Notes: generated by a model from the sequence alone, not told the origin. Positions 46,205 through 56,260 are shown, counted from the stretch's first letter. The stretch: DNA of 64,000 nucleotides from Paenibacillus massiliensis subsp. panacisoli DSM 21345 (GCF_000426545.1 NZ_AUFO01000009.1:1-64000), one strand, 5' to 3'. Numbers and translations: made by a program.

Positions 46205-47614
46205 ATGAAAAAACATCGCATGGCCTGGCTTGGTGTTGCCGCCATCAGCCTGATGGTTGCAGGCTGCTCCAATACAACCTCTGATGTAGTAGAGAGCAGC
46301 AATGTGCGAGCAACGTTAGTGGGACTTGAACAGGTAGCAGAAGAGCCACTGAATACTGCGTATGATCTCTCCGGGACGCTACAGGCTTTTGAGGAGCGTG
46401 CACTATCCTTCGAGTATGGAGGCAGAGTAGCGGATGCTTCATTTGAAGCAGGTAGCCCCATCCAGCAAGGCGCTGTACTAGCATCCATTACAGAGGCCGA
46501 TTACCGACTGCAGCTAGAGCAGGCTGACGCAGCCATTATGGAGGCCGAGGGAGCATTATCCAGCGCAGAAGCCGGCATTCAGACTGCTGCAGCTTCGAGA
46601 TCCTCTGCGGAGGCACGTGTAGCCAATGCTACAGCCAGTGTACGCAAGGTCAAGAATGGTGCACGTACACAGGAAAAGGCCCAAGCCGAGGCGGCAGCTG
46701 AGCAGGCCAAACGTGCCTATGAGCAGGCCAAATTACAAAAGGAGCGAATCCGCCAGCTTCTGCAGGCAGGTGCAGCTTCAGCAGCTGACTTTGAGGTGGC
46801 TGAGCTGGGTGAGATCAACGCCCAAAAAGATTGGGAGAGAGCACAAAGCTCACTGTCCCTTATTTTGGAGGGTGCGACCAGCGAGGATATAGATGCTGCT
46901 AATGCAGTGCTACAGGAGGCAAAGGCAGGACTCGGTGTAGCGGATGCTTCCTACCAGCAGGCACTGGCCGCCAAGACTCAGGCGTCCGCAGCCTATGAGA
47001 AGGCTATGACTGCGAGGAAGCAAGCAGAGCTGGCCCTCTCCCGCACAATCTTAAAGGCCCCCTTCCATGGCGTAGTGCTGGAAAAGCTGATTCAGCCAGG
47101 TGAGTTGATGCAGGCTGGTCAGCCCGTGTACCGTGTAGGCAATATCGATCAGCTCAAGCTGCTCCTGCCTGTGCCAGATTCGGAGATCCAGCAGTGGAGT
47201 AAAGGCCAGTCCGTAGAGGTCAGTCTGTACGGCAGAGCTAGAACAGCCAAGGTATCGCAGATCTCAGCCGCCACCAATAACGGAACCGGAACAATTAATG
47301 TTGAATTGCTTATTTCCAATCCCGAGCATGATTGGCTCCCGGGTCAGGTGGTGAAGGCTGCCTCTCAGACAACGGGACAGAAGGGAATTCTCCTCCCTGC
47401 CGAAGCTGTCATCAGCACAGGCGACCAGCCTTATGTATTCAAGAGCGAGAATGGAACTGCCGTCAAGACACCAGTTACGCTAGGTAGCCAAATGATCAAC
47501 AACCAGCTGTCGATTGTCTCTGGACTGCAGGATGGAGATCTAATCGTCACCAAGGGAGCGACCAAGGTGTTCGAGGGGGACAGCCTGAATGAGGCGGAAG
47601 GAGCAACCCCATGA
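46205..47614 (+). CDS. RND efflux adaptor lipoprotein (membrane-fusion type)
   Basis: The 469-residue product has a lipoprotein signal ending in the lipobox LMVAGC, so it is anchored on the outer face of the cytoplasmic membrane. A barrel-sandwich/lipoyl region brackets a long coiled-coil hairpin at about 100-280 (AEAAAEQAKRAYEQAKLQKE and similar), followed by ILKAPFHGVVLEKLIQPGEL and a beta-barrel. Adaptors of this type couple RND pumps to partner proteins. AAGGGGGA precedes ATG. It overlaps the pump gene by 4 bp (ATGA). Confidence 0.93.
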   Translation: MKKHRMAWLGVAAISLMVAGCSNTTSDVVESSNVRATLVGLEQVAEEPLNTAYDLSGTLQAFEERALSFEYGGRVADASFEAGSPIQQGAVLASITEADYRLQLEQADAAIMEAEGALSSAEAGIQTAAASRSSAEARVANATASVRKVKNGARTQEKAQAEAAAEQAKRAYEQAKLQKERIRQLLQAGAASAADFEVAELGEINAQKDWERAQSSLSLILEGATSEDIDAANAVLQEAKAGLGVADASYQQALAAKTQASAAYEKAMTARKQAELALSRTILKAPFHGVVLEKLIQPGELMQAGQPVYRVGNIDQLKLLLPVPDSEIQQWSKGQSVEVSLYGRARTAKVSQISAATNNGTGTINVELLISNPEHDWLPGQVVKAASQTTGQKGILLPAEAVISTGDQPYVFKSENGTAVKTPVTLGSQMINNQLSIVSGLQDGDLIVTKGATKVFEGDSLNEAEGATP

Positions 47615-50600
47615 TTGAATACTTTGTAAAGAAACGAAAAATCACTCTGCTATTCTTCGCCATAGCTACCCTTGTTGGTTTTGTCAGCTTTGCAAGTCTA
47701 CCCAAGCAGGAAATGCCGGATGTTACCGTCCAACAGGCCCTCGTTACTACCATTTATCCGGGGGCATCTCCGCAGAAGGTAGAGCAGAGCGTAACCAAGG
47801 TGCTTGAGAAGAAGATCAAGGAGGTCGCGGATGTCAAGACAATTCGCTCTACCTCCGGCAATGGATATTCCAGTATTATTGTCGAATCACAAAAGGATGC
47901 CGTTCCTGCAGAGGTCTGGGATGAGATGCGCAAAAAGGTACAGGATGCCAGCGCTGACCTACCAGCAGACGCAGAGGTACCCGACATTGATGATCAATTA
48001 ACTCAGGCCTTCATCGGGTCCTACGCCCTGACTAGCGATTCCAGAGAAGCACTGTTGACCATGAAGGATACCATGCTTATTTGGGAGGACCAGCTTCGTA
48101 CTGTAGAAGGAGTATCTAAAGTGACGATCTCTGGCATTCCCGACCAGGAAGTACGTATTGAGATAGACACGCAGAAGCTGGCTCAGTACCAGCTCTCTTG
48201 GGCGCAAGTAATGCAGGCCATCCAGGGCCATATGGACCGAGTGCCCACAGGCAATCTTGACTATGATCAGCGCAACTATCAGGTAGTAATCCGCGACACG
48301 ACAGACCCGGAAAGACTAAATGCTGTTCAGATTGCTCGCTCCGAGAGTGGGTCACCTGTATATTTGCGGGATATAGGGAACTCTACCCTGTCTTTTGATA
48401 AAGATGAGCAATTATCCTACGTGGATGGTAAGCCTGCCATTACGGTACAGATTCATGCCAAGAACGGCACAGACATTCCATCCATGAATGAGCGAGTAGA
48501 GCACAAGCTTAATGAACTGACCTCCTCTCTGCCTGAAAATATAACCTTTGAGACCGTATTCGCGCAGAGAGATAAGGTAGCGGACATTTTTGCCGATCTC
48601 ACCAAGGAGACTATCATTGCCATTGCGGCGGTCGTCCTCATTTGTACATTGGGGCTTCATCTGCTGACCTCCTCCTTCGTCGCCATGGCGATTCCGATCT
48701 CGATTGCGATTGCCATGATTTTTGTTCCGATGCTCGGTGTCACCTTGAATCAAATTTCGGTCGTAGGACTGATTATTGTTCTGGGCATTCTAGTAGACGA
48801 TGCGGTCGTTGTGAATGACAATATCGAGCGACGGTTGACGGAGCTTGGGGAAAGCCCCAAGGAGGCAGCGCTTAATGGTACGAAGGAAGTATCCGTATCC
48901 ATTCTGACTGCTACACTGGCAACCATATCTGCCTTTGCCCCATTACTCTTCCTGAAGGGAGACGTCGGTGCTTTCATTAAGCCCATTCCCATCGTCATTT
49001 CACTCGCAATGCTGGCATCCATGCTCATGTCCTTTACCATTATCCCGATCTTCCGGGAATGGTATGAGAAGCGCCGGAAGCGTGTCGAACTGAATGGAAA
49101 GCCTAAGCCGGCAGGTCTGCTCGGCAGACAAATTCAAGCGCTGAATCAACTGTACTCTGGGAAATTGATGCCTAAGGTTGTCGAGCGTCCCTTGTTGACT
49201 GGCCTAGCGGGCTTATTAGTTGGTACAGCTGCCTATGGATTGGTTCTATTCACCCCAATAGAGCTGTTCCCGGAGTCAGAGGACCCACATATGGCGATTA
49301 ATCTGACCATGCCAGTCGGTACCTCATTATCGGAGACGCATCGTATTGTGAAGGAAGCCGCTGAGTGGGTGCAGGAGCAGCCAGAGGCGAGCAGGGTAAC
49401 CTTTAGCGCTGGCGGAAATGCGCCTATTGCCTACAGTGATCTTACAGGAGGCGGCAATATTAACGATGGTGATGTATATGCTCAGATAGCCGTTTTGGGA
49501 AATGAGGATTCGTTTGACCTGAAGACAACTCCTCAAGCCTGGCGGGATCAGCTTCAAGACAAATATCCAGACATTCGAGTCAGCACCTACGTGCCTCGAC
49601 TGGGACTGCCTGTCGGCAAGCCGATCGCTGTGAGAGTCTCCGGAAGTGATATGCAGCAGTTGCAGCAGTTGGCTCAACAGGTTAAGGGAGCAATAGCTAC
49701 CATACCCGGAACGATAAATATCGTAGATGATACTGGGGAGGACCGCCATGCGCTGGAATTCGAAGTGAATGAGCAAGCCATGGATAAGTACATGGTAAGC
49801 TACAAGGACCTTACCAGCACCATGATGCTATTGAATGAAGGGCTACCTGTCAGCAAATTGGATAAGGGCAGCGAGCTGATTGACATCAAGCTGTATTTGA
49901 CACAGCCTCAAGCTGACCCGAACGTACTATTTCAGCAATTGACTGTTCACAACGCGGCAGGCACTCCCATTCCATTAGCTCAGCTTGCCGAAGCCAAGCC
50001 AGCGTTTGCTACCCAGCAGATCAAACACTATAATATGGAAAGAACGATTACGGTTGAAGCGGATTTAACGGGTCGTACCGCTACAGAGGCTTCCATTGAT
50101 GTGAATCAGAAGCTAGCAGCCATCTCCTTCCCTGACGGCTATAAGTGGCAGCTTGGTGGAGAGACCTCGACGCAAAATGAAATATTTGCCGATCTGGGAA
50201 CACTGTCAATTATCGTCCTATTCTTAATCATCATTCTGATTACGATGCAGTTCAATTCATTGTCCGTGCCACTCATCATTCTGACGACTGTATATCTAGC
50301 AGCAGCTGGAGGAATTATTGGCTTGGCCATTACTGGCATGCCAATCGGCTTCATGAGCATTATGGGCGTAATTACACTGGCTGGAATGGTCGTTCGTAAC
50401 GGTATTGTTATGATTGAGTTTACCCAGGAGGAGCTTCATCGAGGCACTCCACTGGAGCAGGCCGTCATCGCCTCGGCAGCAGCTCGCTTCCGTCCTATTT
50501 TGCTAACGTCATTGACGGCTATTGTCGGAATGATGCCTATTGCCTGGCTGGGAAGCTTGCTCTTCCGCCCATTGGCCTATACAGTCATGTTCGGCCTGTT

Positions 50601-50712
50601 ATTCTCTACAGTGCTGACCCTATTCGTAGTTCCTTCCCTGTACCTGATCGTAGCCCGTCTGAAGCAACGATGGAAGGTCTCACGCAAGCTCAAGGCATCT
50701 GACCAAGTGTAG
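47611..50712 (+). CDS. RND-family efflux transporter
   Basis: The 1033-residue product has the 12-transmembrane, two-porter-domain layout of AcrB-type pumps. The TM4 proton-relay region keeps both aspartates in LGILVDDAVVVNDN, and a late ARFRPILLTSLTAIVGMMPI segment is typical of TM11. A porter-domain repeat is seen at about 560-860. The N-terminus (MIEYFVKKRKITLLFFAIAT) is the usual first helix. Substrate is unknown. It is co-translated with its adaptor, and both precede the TetR gene. No TolC-like gene is in this operon. Confidence 0.95.
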   Translation: MIEYFVKKRKITLLFFAIATLVGFVSFASLPKQEMPDVTVQQALVTTIYPGASPQKVEQSVTKVLEKKIKEVADVKTIRSTSGNGYSSIIVESQKDAVPAEVWDEMRKKVQDASADLPADAEVPDIDDQLTQAFIGSYALTSDSREALLTMKDTMLIWEDQLRTVEGVSKVTISGIPDQEVRIEIDTQKLAQYQLSWAQVMQAIQGHMDRVPTGNLDYDQRNYQVVIRDTTDPERLNAVQIARSESGSPVYLRDIGNSTLSFDKDEQLSYVDGKPAITVQIHAKNGTDIPSMNERVEHKLNELTSSLPENITFETVFAQRDKVADIFADLTKETIIAIAAVVLICTLGLHLLTSSFVAMAIPISIAIAMIFVPMLGVTLNQISVVGLIIVLGILVDDAVVVNDNIERRLTELGESPKEAALNGTKEVSVSILTATLATISAFAPLLFLKGDVGAFIKPIPIVISLAMLASMLMSFTIIPIFREWYEKRRKRVELNGKPKPAGLLGRQIQALNQLYSGKLMPKVVERPLLTGLAGLLVGTAAYGLVLFTPIELFPESEDPHMAINLTMPVGTSLSETHRIVKEAAEWVQEQPEASRVTFSAGGNAPIAYSDLTGGGNINDGDVYAQIAVLGNEDSFDLKTTPQAWRDQLQDKYPDIRVSTYVPRLGLPVGKPIAVRVSGSDMQQLQQLAQQVKGAIATIPGTINIVDDTGEDRHALEFEVNEQAMDKYMVSYKDLTSTMMLLNEGLPVSKLDKGSELIDIKLYLTQPQADPNVLFQQLTVHNAAGTPIPLAQLAEAKPAFATQQIKHYNMERTITVEADLTGRTATEASIDVNQKLAAISFPDGYKWQLGGETSTQNEIFADLGTLSIIVLFLIIILITMQFNSLSVPLIILTTVYLAAAGGIIGLAITGMPIGFMSIMGVITLAGMVVRNGIVMIEFTQEELHRGTPLEQAVIASAAARFRPILLTSLTAIVGMMPIAWLGSLLFRPLAYTVMFGLLFSTVLTLFVVPSLYLIVARLKQRWKVSRKLKASDQV

Positions 50713-50822
50713 TAAGGTTGGTGCAGCAGAACTAATGCGGTAGGATCAGTGCAATAGACCACAAGAACGGGAGCCTGGGTCAGGTCTATATGTCAGATCA
50801 CTAATCTACAGGAGGTACCGCA

Positions 50823-51713
50823 TTGGATAGTAAAAGAGAAGATATCATCCAAGCAGCGATTTCTTTATTCTCCAAAAAGGGATTTGCAGCCGCGTCAGTG
50901 GAGGAGATCGCCAGAGAGAGCGGGATGGCCAAAGCCTCCTTCTATAAATATTTCCAAGGGAAGCATGAGTTACCGCTCGTTATTCTGGACCAATTCGCCA
51001 CAGAAGTTAAACATGGTATCAGAGCTATTCATAGTCAAAATAACTTAGATGCACGAGAGAAGTTGTTTCGGATAGTGAAGCTTTACCTCGATCAAATCAT
51101 AGCCAACAAAGTTCATTTAATGGTTCACATTGATCCATTCTCCATGGCTGACGGATGCGCTATGGACGAGGCAACCCAGAGATTGCATAAGAATCTGCTG
51201 GAGTGGCTGCATATTAATTTGTTAGAAGTATTCGGCTCTGAACTTAAAGATAACGTGTGGGACATCAGTTTCATTCTGATGAGTCTCGTGTTTGAATCTA
51301 TTCGATTTTTTGGCGATCTGATGGATGATCAGACAAGTGAACGATTGGCCCTGTTTGCATTTTATGTGCTGGAGATCTTAATAGAAGGCATGAAAACAGG
51401 TCATATTGAGCCCTACACACTATGGGGAAACAAGGGCTGGTATGAAACCCCTGGAGCGGACAATCCCCTGCATGATGGTCGTGAAATCGCCGCGATCTTC
51501 GATCAGCTTGCTGACGAGATTCGCCAGAGTCGATTGTCACCAGCCGAAAAGGATGATTATGCAGAGATTTTGGAGCAGATTAAAAAGGAAACCCGTGCTG
51601 AATCACCTTCTTCACCCTTGTTAAAGGCCTTAATTGCATATCTGGAGAACTATGAAAAGCTGGTGAAATACTGTTCCCGGCTACGCGATCTCTTGTTACC
51701 AGTGCAGCCTTAA
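50823..51713 (+). CDS. TetR-family transcriptional regulator
   Basis: Probable repressor of the efflux operon it closes. The N-terminal HTH (about 1-50) includes REDIIQAAISLFSKKGFAAA, SVEEIARESGMAKASFYKYF and KHELPLVILDQF. At 296 residues it is longer than the usual 190-220, with an extra helical C-terminus (after about 200) rich in charged residues. The start is TTG with AGGAGGT 7 bases upstream. Operator-like palindromes lie 4.7 kb upstream, at the operon promoter. Confidence 0.93.
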   Translation: MDSKREDIIQAAISLFSKKGFAAASVEEIARESGMAKASFYKYFQGKHELPLVILDQFATEVKHGIRAIHSQNNLDAREKLFRIVKLYLDQIIANKVHLMVHIDPFSMADGCAMDEATQRLHKNLLEWLHINLLEVFGSELKDNVWDISFILMSLVFESIRFFGDLMDDQTSERLALFAFYVLEILIEGMKTGHIEPYTLWGNKGWYETPGADNPLHDGREIAAIFDQLADEIRQSRLSPAEKDDYAEILEQIKKETRAESPSSPLLKALIAYLENYEKLVKYCSRLRDLLLPVQP

Positions 51714-51832
51714 CAGATCCATTAGCAATTTCTATTCAATATAGCTAGAACTAGAGATGTTAAAAGGTCAAATCAAAAAGGTCAGATCAAGGTAACGCTG
51801 ACCCTATCAGCTTGTACCGACCTCAATAGAAT

Positions 51833-51882
51833 AAGGGACACCCTCTTCATCAATTGATTTGACGAAAGGGTGTCCCTTTTTC
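51833..51882. terminator. Bidirectional terminator between tetR and metK
   Basis: AAGGGACACCCT (51833-51844) and AGGGTGTCCCTT (51867-51878) are inverted copies. On the plus strand TTTTTC follows; on the minus strand the hairpin is followed by ATTCT. It serves tetR strongly and metK more weakly. Confidence 0.9.
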
Positions 51883-51924
51883 ATTTCATATAGTATAGCT
51901 CTATGCTACTTATAGATATGGTGC

Positions 51925-53127
51925 TTACAGACCAGCTTGCGACTTCAGGAGATCCGCTTTATCTACGCGTTCCCATGGAACATCCAGATCTGTCCGGCCA
52001 AAGTGACCATATGCAGCAGTTTGTTTATAGATTGGACGTCTCAGATCCAGCATGCGAATGATGCCAGCTGGGCGAAGGTCAAAGTTATTGCGAACAAGCT
52101 CAACGAGCTTTTCCTCACTAATTTTACCTGTTCCGTAAGTATCCACGTTAATGGAGACCGGTGTGGCCACTCCAATGGCATAAGCCAATTGAATTTCGAC
52201 CTTGTCGGCCAATCCAGCAGCAACCAGGTTCTTGGCAACATATCGCGCTGCATAAGCTGCAGAGCGGTCTACCTTCGTTGGGTCTTTACCTGAGAAAGCA
52301 CCGCCGCCATGACGTGCATAACCACCATAAGTATCCACGATAATTTTACGCCCAGTCAAGCCAGCATCGCCTTGTGGTCCGCCGATCACGAAGCGTCCTG
52401 TTGGGTTAATGTAGTATTTTGTCTCTCCATCTAGCAGTTCAGCAGGCACTACAGGCAGAATGACCTTTTCTTTGATATCCTGTTGAATTTGCTCCAGCGT
52501 AATTTCCTCAGCATGTTGGGTAGATACTACAATCGTATCAATACGCACTGGCTTGCCATCTACATATTCCACTGTCACTTGTGTCTTGCCATCAGGACGG
52601 AGATAATTAAGCGTACCATCCTTACGAACTTCGGACAAACGACGGGCAATCCGGTGAGACATAGCAATAGGCAATGGCATAAGTTCTGGAGTCTCGTTCG
52701 TCGCAAAGCCAAACATGAGCCCTTGGTCTCCAGCACCGATATTTGCTGTTTCTTGAGCCACTTCTGCAGGATCGCGGTGTTCCAGAGCAGCGTTAACTCC
52801 CTGAGCGATGTCAGGGGATTGTTCATTCAAAGACGTTAACACGGCACATGTATTGTAATCGAAGCCGTATTTGGCCCGAGTATATCCAATATCCTTGATA
52901 GTATTACGTACAATGGACGGAATGTCCACATATTCAGATTTGGTACTGATCTCACCAATAACCAATACAAGTCCAGTTGCTACGGATACTTCACAGGCCA
53001 CACGAGCATTCGGGTCATTGGTCAAAAATGCATCAAGTACAGCGTCTGAGATCTGATCACAGATTTTGTCCGGATGTCCTTCTGTTACGGACTCGGACGT
53101 AAACAAATGACGGCCTTTTACAGACAT
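51925..53127 (-). CDS. metK: S-adenosylmethionine synthetase
   Basis: Makes S-adenosylmethionine from methionine and ATP in the cytoplasm. The 400-residue product has [19 protein letters not shown] near residue 18, the hexapeptide-type [12 protein letters not shown] near 118, and [20 protein letters not shown] near 270, all conserved. AGGAGG lies about 7 bases before ATG. No SAM-I (S-box) riboswitch core was recognised upstream. A promoter plus early terminator-like hairpin lie 240-320 bases upstream. Confidence 0.98.
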   Translation of the reverse strand: MSVKGRHLFTSESVTEGHPDKICDQISDAVLDAFLTNDPNARVACEVSVATGLVLVIGEISTKSEYVDIPSIVRNTIKDIGYTRAKYGFDYNTCAVLTSLNEQSPDIAQGVNAALEHRDPAEVAQETANIGAGDQGLMFGFATNETPELMPLPIAMSHRIARRLSEVRKDGTLNYLRPDGKTQVTVEYVDGKPVRIDTIVVSTQHAEEITLEQIQQDIKEKVILPVVPAELLDGETKYYINPTGRFVIGGPQGDAGLTGRKIIVDTYGGYARHGGGAFSGKDPTKVDRSAAYAARYVAKNLVAAGLADKVEIQLAYAIGVATPVSINVDTYGTGKISEEKLVELVRNNFDLRPAGIIRMLDLRRPIYKQTAAYGHFGRTDLDVPWERVDKADLLKSQAGL

Positions 53128-53362
53128 TAAGTCAACCTCCTACAAGAAATAATTAATATCAACATCACACAGCTTCATATGTTCGACAACGCTTATTTTC
53201 AAATACAAAATATAATCGTTATCACAATGCTTATGTGTATATGCTAAAGCTTGGGTAATAAAATGCATAAGGCAATGGTCTTCTTATACAATGCTCCTAA
53301 GCATGTCATGGTTCTTGCCTATCGTAACATAATGAGCAAAATTTACAACTTATACTTGCTTA

Positions 53363-53444
53363 CAAAAAATGAACCTTTTCCTGTCGGAAAAGGTTGCGTA
53401 CAAGCCTCAAATTTCATATTAGCTTATTTGGTACAAGGTGTCAA
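53363..53444 (-). promoter_or_regulatory. Promoter and early terminator upstream of metK
   Basis: Minus strand TTGACA (53444-53439), 17-bp spacer, TAATAT (53421-53416) predicts a start near 53409. Only about 14 bases later the hairpin AACCTTTTCC-GACA-GGAAAAGGTT (53395-53372) begins, with a T-run after it (53368-53363). The product would be a roughly 46-base RNA or an attenuated metK leader of about 280 bases. The same hairpin could also serve the SASP gene as a terminator. Confidence 0.5.
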
Positions 53445-53550
53445 TTTATACGAGGTGAATGAATCGTTTAATGAATATCTGGATATTCTTAAGAAGAGAG
53501 ACGAGATTTAGACGATTAATGTACTTTAATTATAGATCATGTACTTCTAA

Positions 53551-53826
53551 TTATAGATTGAAAAGCTGCTTTTCAGCACTGCTAACTAGGCGCTTGGTGA
53601 TCTCGCCACCAATGGAGCCATTCTCACGAGAGGTTAATTGTCCCCATGGGATATATCCCGCTTGGCTGCCTTGCTCAAACCCAAGCTCCGATGCGAACTC
53701 GGTATCCATCCCACCAACATTTGCTCCTGTTACTGGATAACCAAATTCGGCGGCAATTTCATATTTGAGTTCATTGAGCATTTGCCGACTTGCAGGTACT
53801 ACTTGTCTTCTGCGTCCCGCTGCCAT
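53551..53826 (-). CDS. Alpha/beta-type small acid-soluble spore protein
   Basis: DNA-binding protein of the dormant spore core, which protects spore DNA and is degraded by GPR at germination. The 91-residue protein has the GPR cleavage region TEFASELG near residue 42 and the conserved C-terminal segment RENGSIGGEITKRLV. The N-terminus has a family-type LNELKYEIAAEFG. GGAGGTGAG lies 4-8 bases before ATG. A SigG promoter is expected, but I could not match both elements with proper spacing. Confidence 0.95.
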   Translation of the reverse strand: MAAGRRRQVVPASRQMLNELKYEIAAEFGYPVTGANVGGMDTEFASELGFEQGSQAGYIPWGQLTSRENGSIGGEITKRLVSSAEKQLFNL

Positions 53827-53929
53827 ACACTCACCTCCATCATGTAGTTGATGAGGTTATTGTGCCGTTAACAAACAGGATTCAGACAAAGAACTTATTG
53901 GTTAAGATGGCTAAACATTAATGTGAACC

Positions 53930-54499
53930 TTACTGCACACTGTATCCGCCTCTTACCATTACAACAATACCATTAGTCTCGCCTTCTTTGACTTGAATAC
54001 CACGGTCATCTCTTGGGAAGGATATAAGATGATTATTCATAATTGCCTGATTGTGAAAAATCTCCTTGCCATCTGTAATATCGATTGCGCCACTGGAATC
54101 CATACTATATACGACTGCACGGCCGTTTCTCACGATGAATTCCGCTCCAGCCTTTGCGAGCAGCTTTTTACCTGGCGTCAACTCTACTACTTTAATGTCT
54201 TCCCCTGACGATGTATTCCCATTGGAAGCTCCGCCTGAAGCTGCACTATTAGAGCTGCCGGTCTGTGCTGGTGTTGGTCTCGTAGTTGCTGGTGCGCTAG
54301 ACGATCCGGCTGAGCTGCCACCTTTCAGTGCATTGGCGATCTGCTGATCTACATAGCTCTTCGTAACCACAGGATCATCTGCAGTTCCAGGTTGGCCTCC
54401 GCTGGAGGCTCCATCTACGGAGCTATTCATGACGGTGCCTGCTACAATGCCTCCACCGATCAGGAACGCCGCTAATGCAATTTTATAAGTCGATTTCAT
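53930..54499 (-). CDS. Exported protein of unknown function
   Basis: I do not recognise this 189-residue protein. A hydrophobic N-terminus (IALAAFLIGGGIVAGTVM) acts as a signal or anchor. A DPVVTKSYVDQQIANALKG segment (about 43-61) is followed by a low-complexity Ser/Gly/Ala/Thr linker to about residue 98. The C-terminal compact domain (KVVELTPGKKLLAKAGAEF to VMVRGGYSVQ) has a beta-rich look, with ISFPRDDRGIQVKEG near 162. It lies beside the SASP gene and upstream of nothing else on its strand; the TolC-like gene follows on the far side. Envelope location is likely. Confidence 0.65.
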   Translation of the reverse strand: MKSTYKIALAAFLIGGGIVAGTVMNSSVDGASSGGQPGTADDPVVTKSYVDQQIANALKGGSSAGSSSAPATTRPTPAQTGSSNSAASGGASNGNTSSGEDIKVVELTPGKKLLAKAGAEFIVRNGRAVVYSMDSSGAIDITDGKEIFHNQAIMNNHLISFPRDDRGIQVKEGETNGIVVMVRGGYSVQ

Positions 54500-54630
54500 A
54501 AAGTCCTCCTTACTGCCTAGCTATGTGTATTACAGTGATGTGTCCCTGTCAGCCCTTTAACTACAGTCAATGCAGAAAGGGATATTCTCTAATTAACCTA
54601 ACTATAAAGGCAATCCACGGTTAGGACAAG

Positions 54631-54654
54631 AAAAAATCCCCTACATGAGGGGAT
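54631..54654 (-). terminator. Terminator after the TolC-like gene
   Basis: Minus-strand ATCCCCT and AGGGGAT arms with a 5-base loop are followed by a TTTTTTC run. It lies about 50 bases past the TolC-like stop. Confidence 0.85.
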
Positions 54655-54706
54655 GATAGCGAGTACTTTTATTACTTTTCATACTATTCCTGCGTACGAA
54701 AACATC

Positions 54707-56260
54707 TTAACCTGAGGCAGATGCAGAAGCACCACCGGATGCTGCCCATGGTTTCTCATAGGCCAGCTTAAGGTTGTCCAGTCCGATAACAATGGACACT
54801 TCTTGGTTCTTTAGCGACTCCAGTTGCAGCTGTGCCTGGAACACTTCATATTCGGTAGCCATGCCAAGATCATAACGCTTCTTCACGACATTCAATGCGT
54901 TCTCTGCGGTTACTTTACCGCTTTGCAGTTGAGCATATTGTGTCTCAAGCTCTTTGATCTTGTTGTACATACTTCTCACGCCATCTTCAAGTTGCTTTTT
55001 GGTATCAGCAGAAGTAATCTTGGCCTTTTCAATGTCAATCTTAGTGTTGTCATACGAATTTGCAGTCGAGCCTGTGAATACAAAGTAGTCAAAGCTCAAA
55101 TTGGCCGATTCTACGCCTCGCTCAGCAAGCCACACTGCTGGACTTCCTGTCACGACCTGGCTAACTTTGGCTTCAAGATCACTCTCGAACACACTGAACT
55201 CGGGAATATCTACGATTGCATATCTTTGATCAGGCTTATAGCCAATTAAAGAATTCAACTCACGGAATGAAGTATCCAATGTTTTTTGAGCCACTTCTTG
55301 AGCGGCTTCTTGTTGCTGTACCTTAGAGGTTGCCTGCGTGACATCAAAGTCACTAGCCATATCATTTGAGCGCTTAACTTGTACAATGCGCAGACTTCTT
55401 TGTGCATCTTCAAGATTCAAGTCAGCCAAACGCTTTGCTTCCAATTTGCTGATAATGTCATTATAAGCACTCTTGACTTGGTAGTTCAAAGCGTCTTTAG
55501 CGATCTCTAGATTTTTCTGAGCACTGGAGTAGGCAATTTGCATCTGTGAATAGGCATTGTAGCCAGCATTCACTTGTTCACTTACAGCGCCGCCCTGTGG
55601 TTGAGGTATGAAATCAATACCGTCCGCAGCATCATCTAGCTTGTTACTTTGCTGTTGTAATGCGGCTTCTTGAGTCTTCAGCTTATTGCTGCTCTTAATA
55701 GCCATGGCTACAGCATCTTCAAGCTTCAAAGGCTCCGTATTGGTCTCATAAGTAGCTTGCGTCGTAGGTGTTGGAAGGTTATCAGAACTAGGTGTAGTTC
55801 CTACTTCGCCTACAGGAGCTGTAGTAGACTCCGTCGTAATTTCAATCGTTGAATTGGCGGCATTCCAATTTACTTTGGCGCCTAACGATTCACTAACAAA
55901 ACGTAATGGCACGAACGTAGAACCGTTAACGGACTGTGCAGCTACATCCAGTCGAATCGATTCTCCGTTTTTGTAAGCTAAATTAGAGTTCTTCTGCAAA
56001 TTCAAAGTATCTGTACCTTTAATTGCAGTAATCTTACCTGTAGCAGCATCATATCTAACTTCAGCGCCGATCCCCTCAAAAATAGAGCGAAGCGGAACAA
56101 GCGTTAAGTCATTACTCTTAAATGGTTGCTGTGAAAATGACTGCTCAACTCCGTTAATAAGCACGCGGATTGGAGTCGTTGCCGATTGTGCCGATACAGC
56201 TCCTGCTACTGCAGAAGATAGCAGCAACGTCGACAAAAAAGCAGAGCCTAAACGTTTCAT
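54707..56260 (-). CDS. TolC-like protein with N-terminal stalk (copper-amine-oxidase-like) domain
   Basis: An exported 517-residue protein. A signal peptide (FLSTLLLSSAVAGAVSAQS) precedes a stalk domain at about 30-145, with LTLVPLRSIFEGIGAEVRYD and STFVPLRFVSESLGAKVNWN. From about 175 the sequence turns to the long paired helices of the TolC/OEP family: LEDAVAMAIKSSNKLKTQEA, LEIAKDALNYQVKSAYNDI, and later VKKRYDLGMATEYEVFQAQL. TolC proteins normally sit in an outer membrane, which this organism should lack. It follows the S-layer-like gene and lies near an RND pump and adaptor. Confidence 0.85.
   Translation of the reverse strand: MKRLGSAFLSTLLLSSAVAGAVSAQSATTPIRVLINGVEQSFSQQPFKSNDLTLVPLRSIFEGIGAEVRYDAATGKITAIKGTDTLNLQKNSNLAYKNGESIRLDVAAQSVNGSTFVPLRFVSESLGAKVNWNAANSTIEITTESTTAPVGEVGTTPSSDNLPTPTTQATYETNTEPLKLEDAVAMAIKSSNKLKTQEAALQQQSNKLDDAADGIDFIPQPQGGAVSEQVNAGYNAYSQMQIAYSSAQKNLEIAKDALNYQVKSAYNDIISKLEAKRLADLNLEDAQRSLRIVQVKRSNDMASDFDVTQATSKVQQQEAAQEVAQKTLDTSFRELNSLIGYKPDQRYAIVDIPEFSVFESDLEAKVSQVVTGSPAVWLAERGVESANLSFDYFVFTGSTANSYDNTKIDIEKAKITSADTKKQLEDGVRSMYNKIKELETQYAQLQSGKVTAENALNVVKKRYDLGMATEYEVFQAQLQLESLKNQEVSIVIGLDNLKLAYEKPWAASGGASASASG

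Noticed and set aside
53251..53511. 86-codon plus-strand frame upstream of metK
   Set aside because: No proper ribosome-binding site (TTG start or ATG at 53263) and it overlaps a good minus-strand promoter and terminator. The C-terminal residues look protein-like, so a database check would be reasonable.
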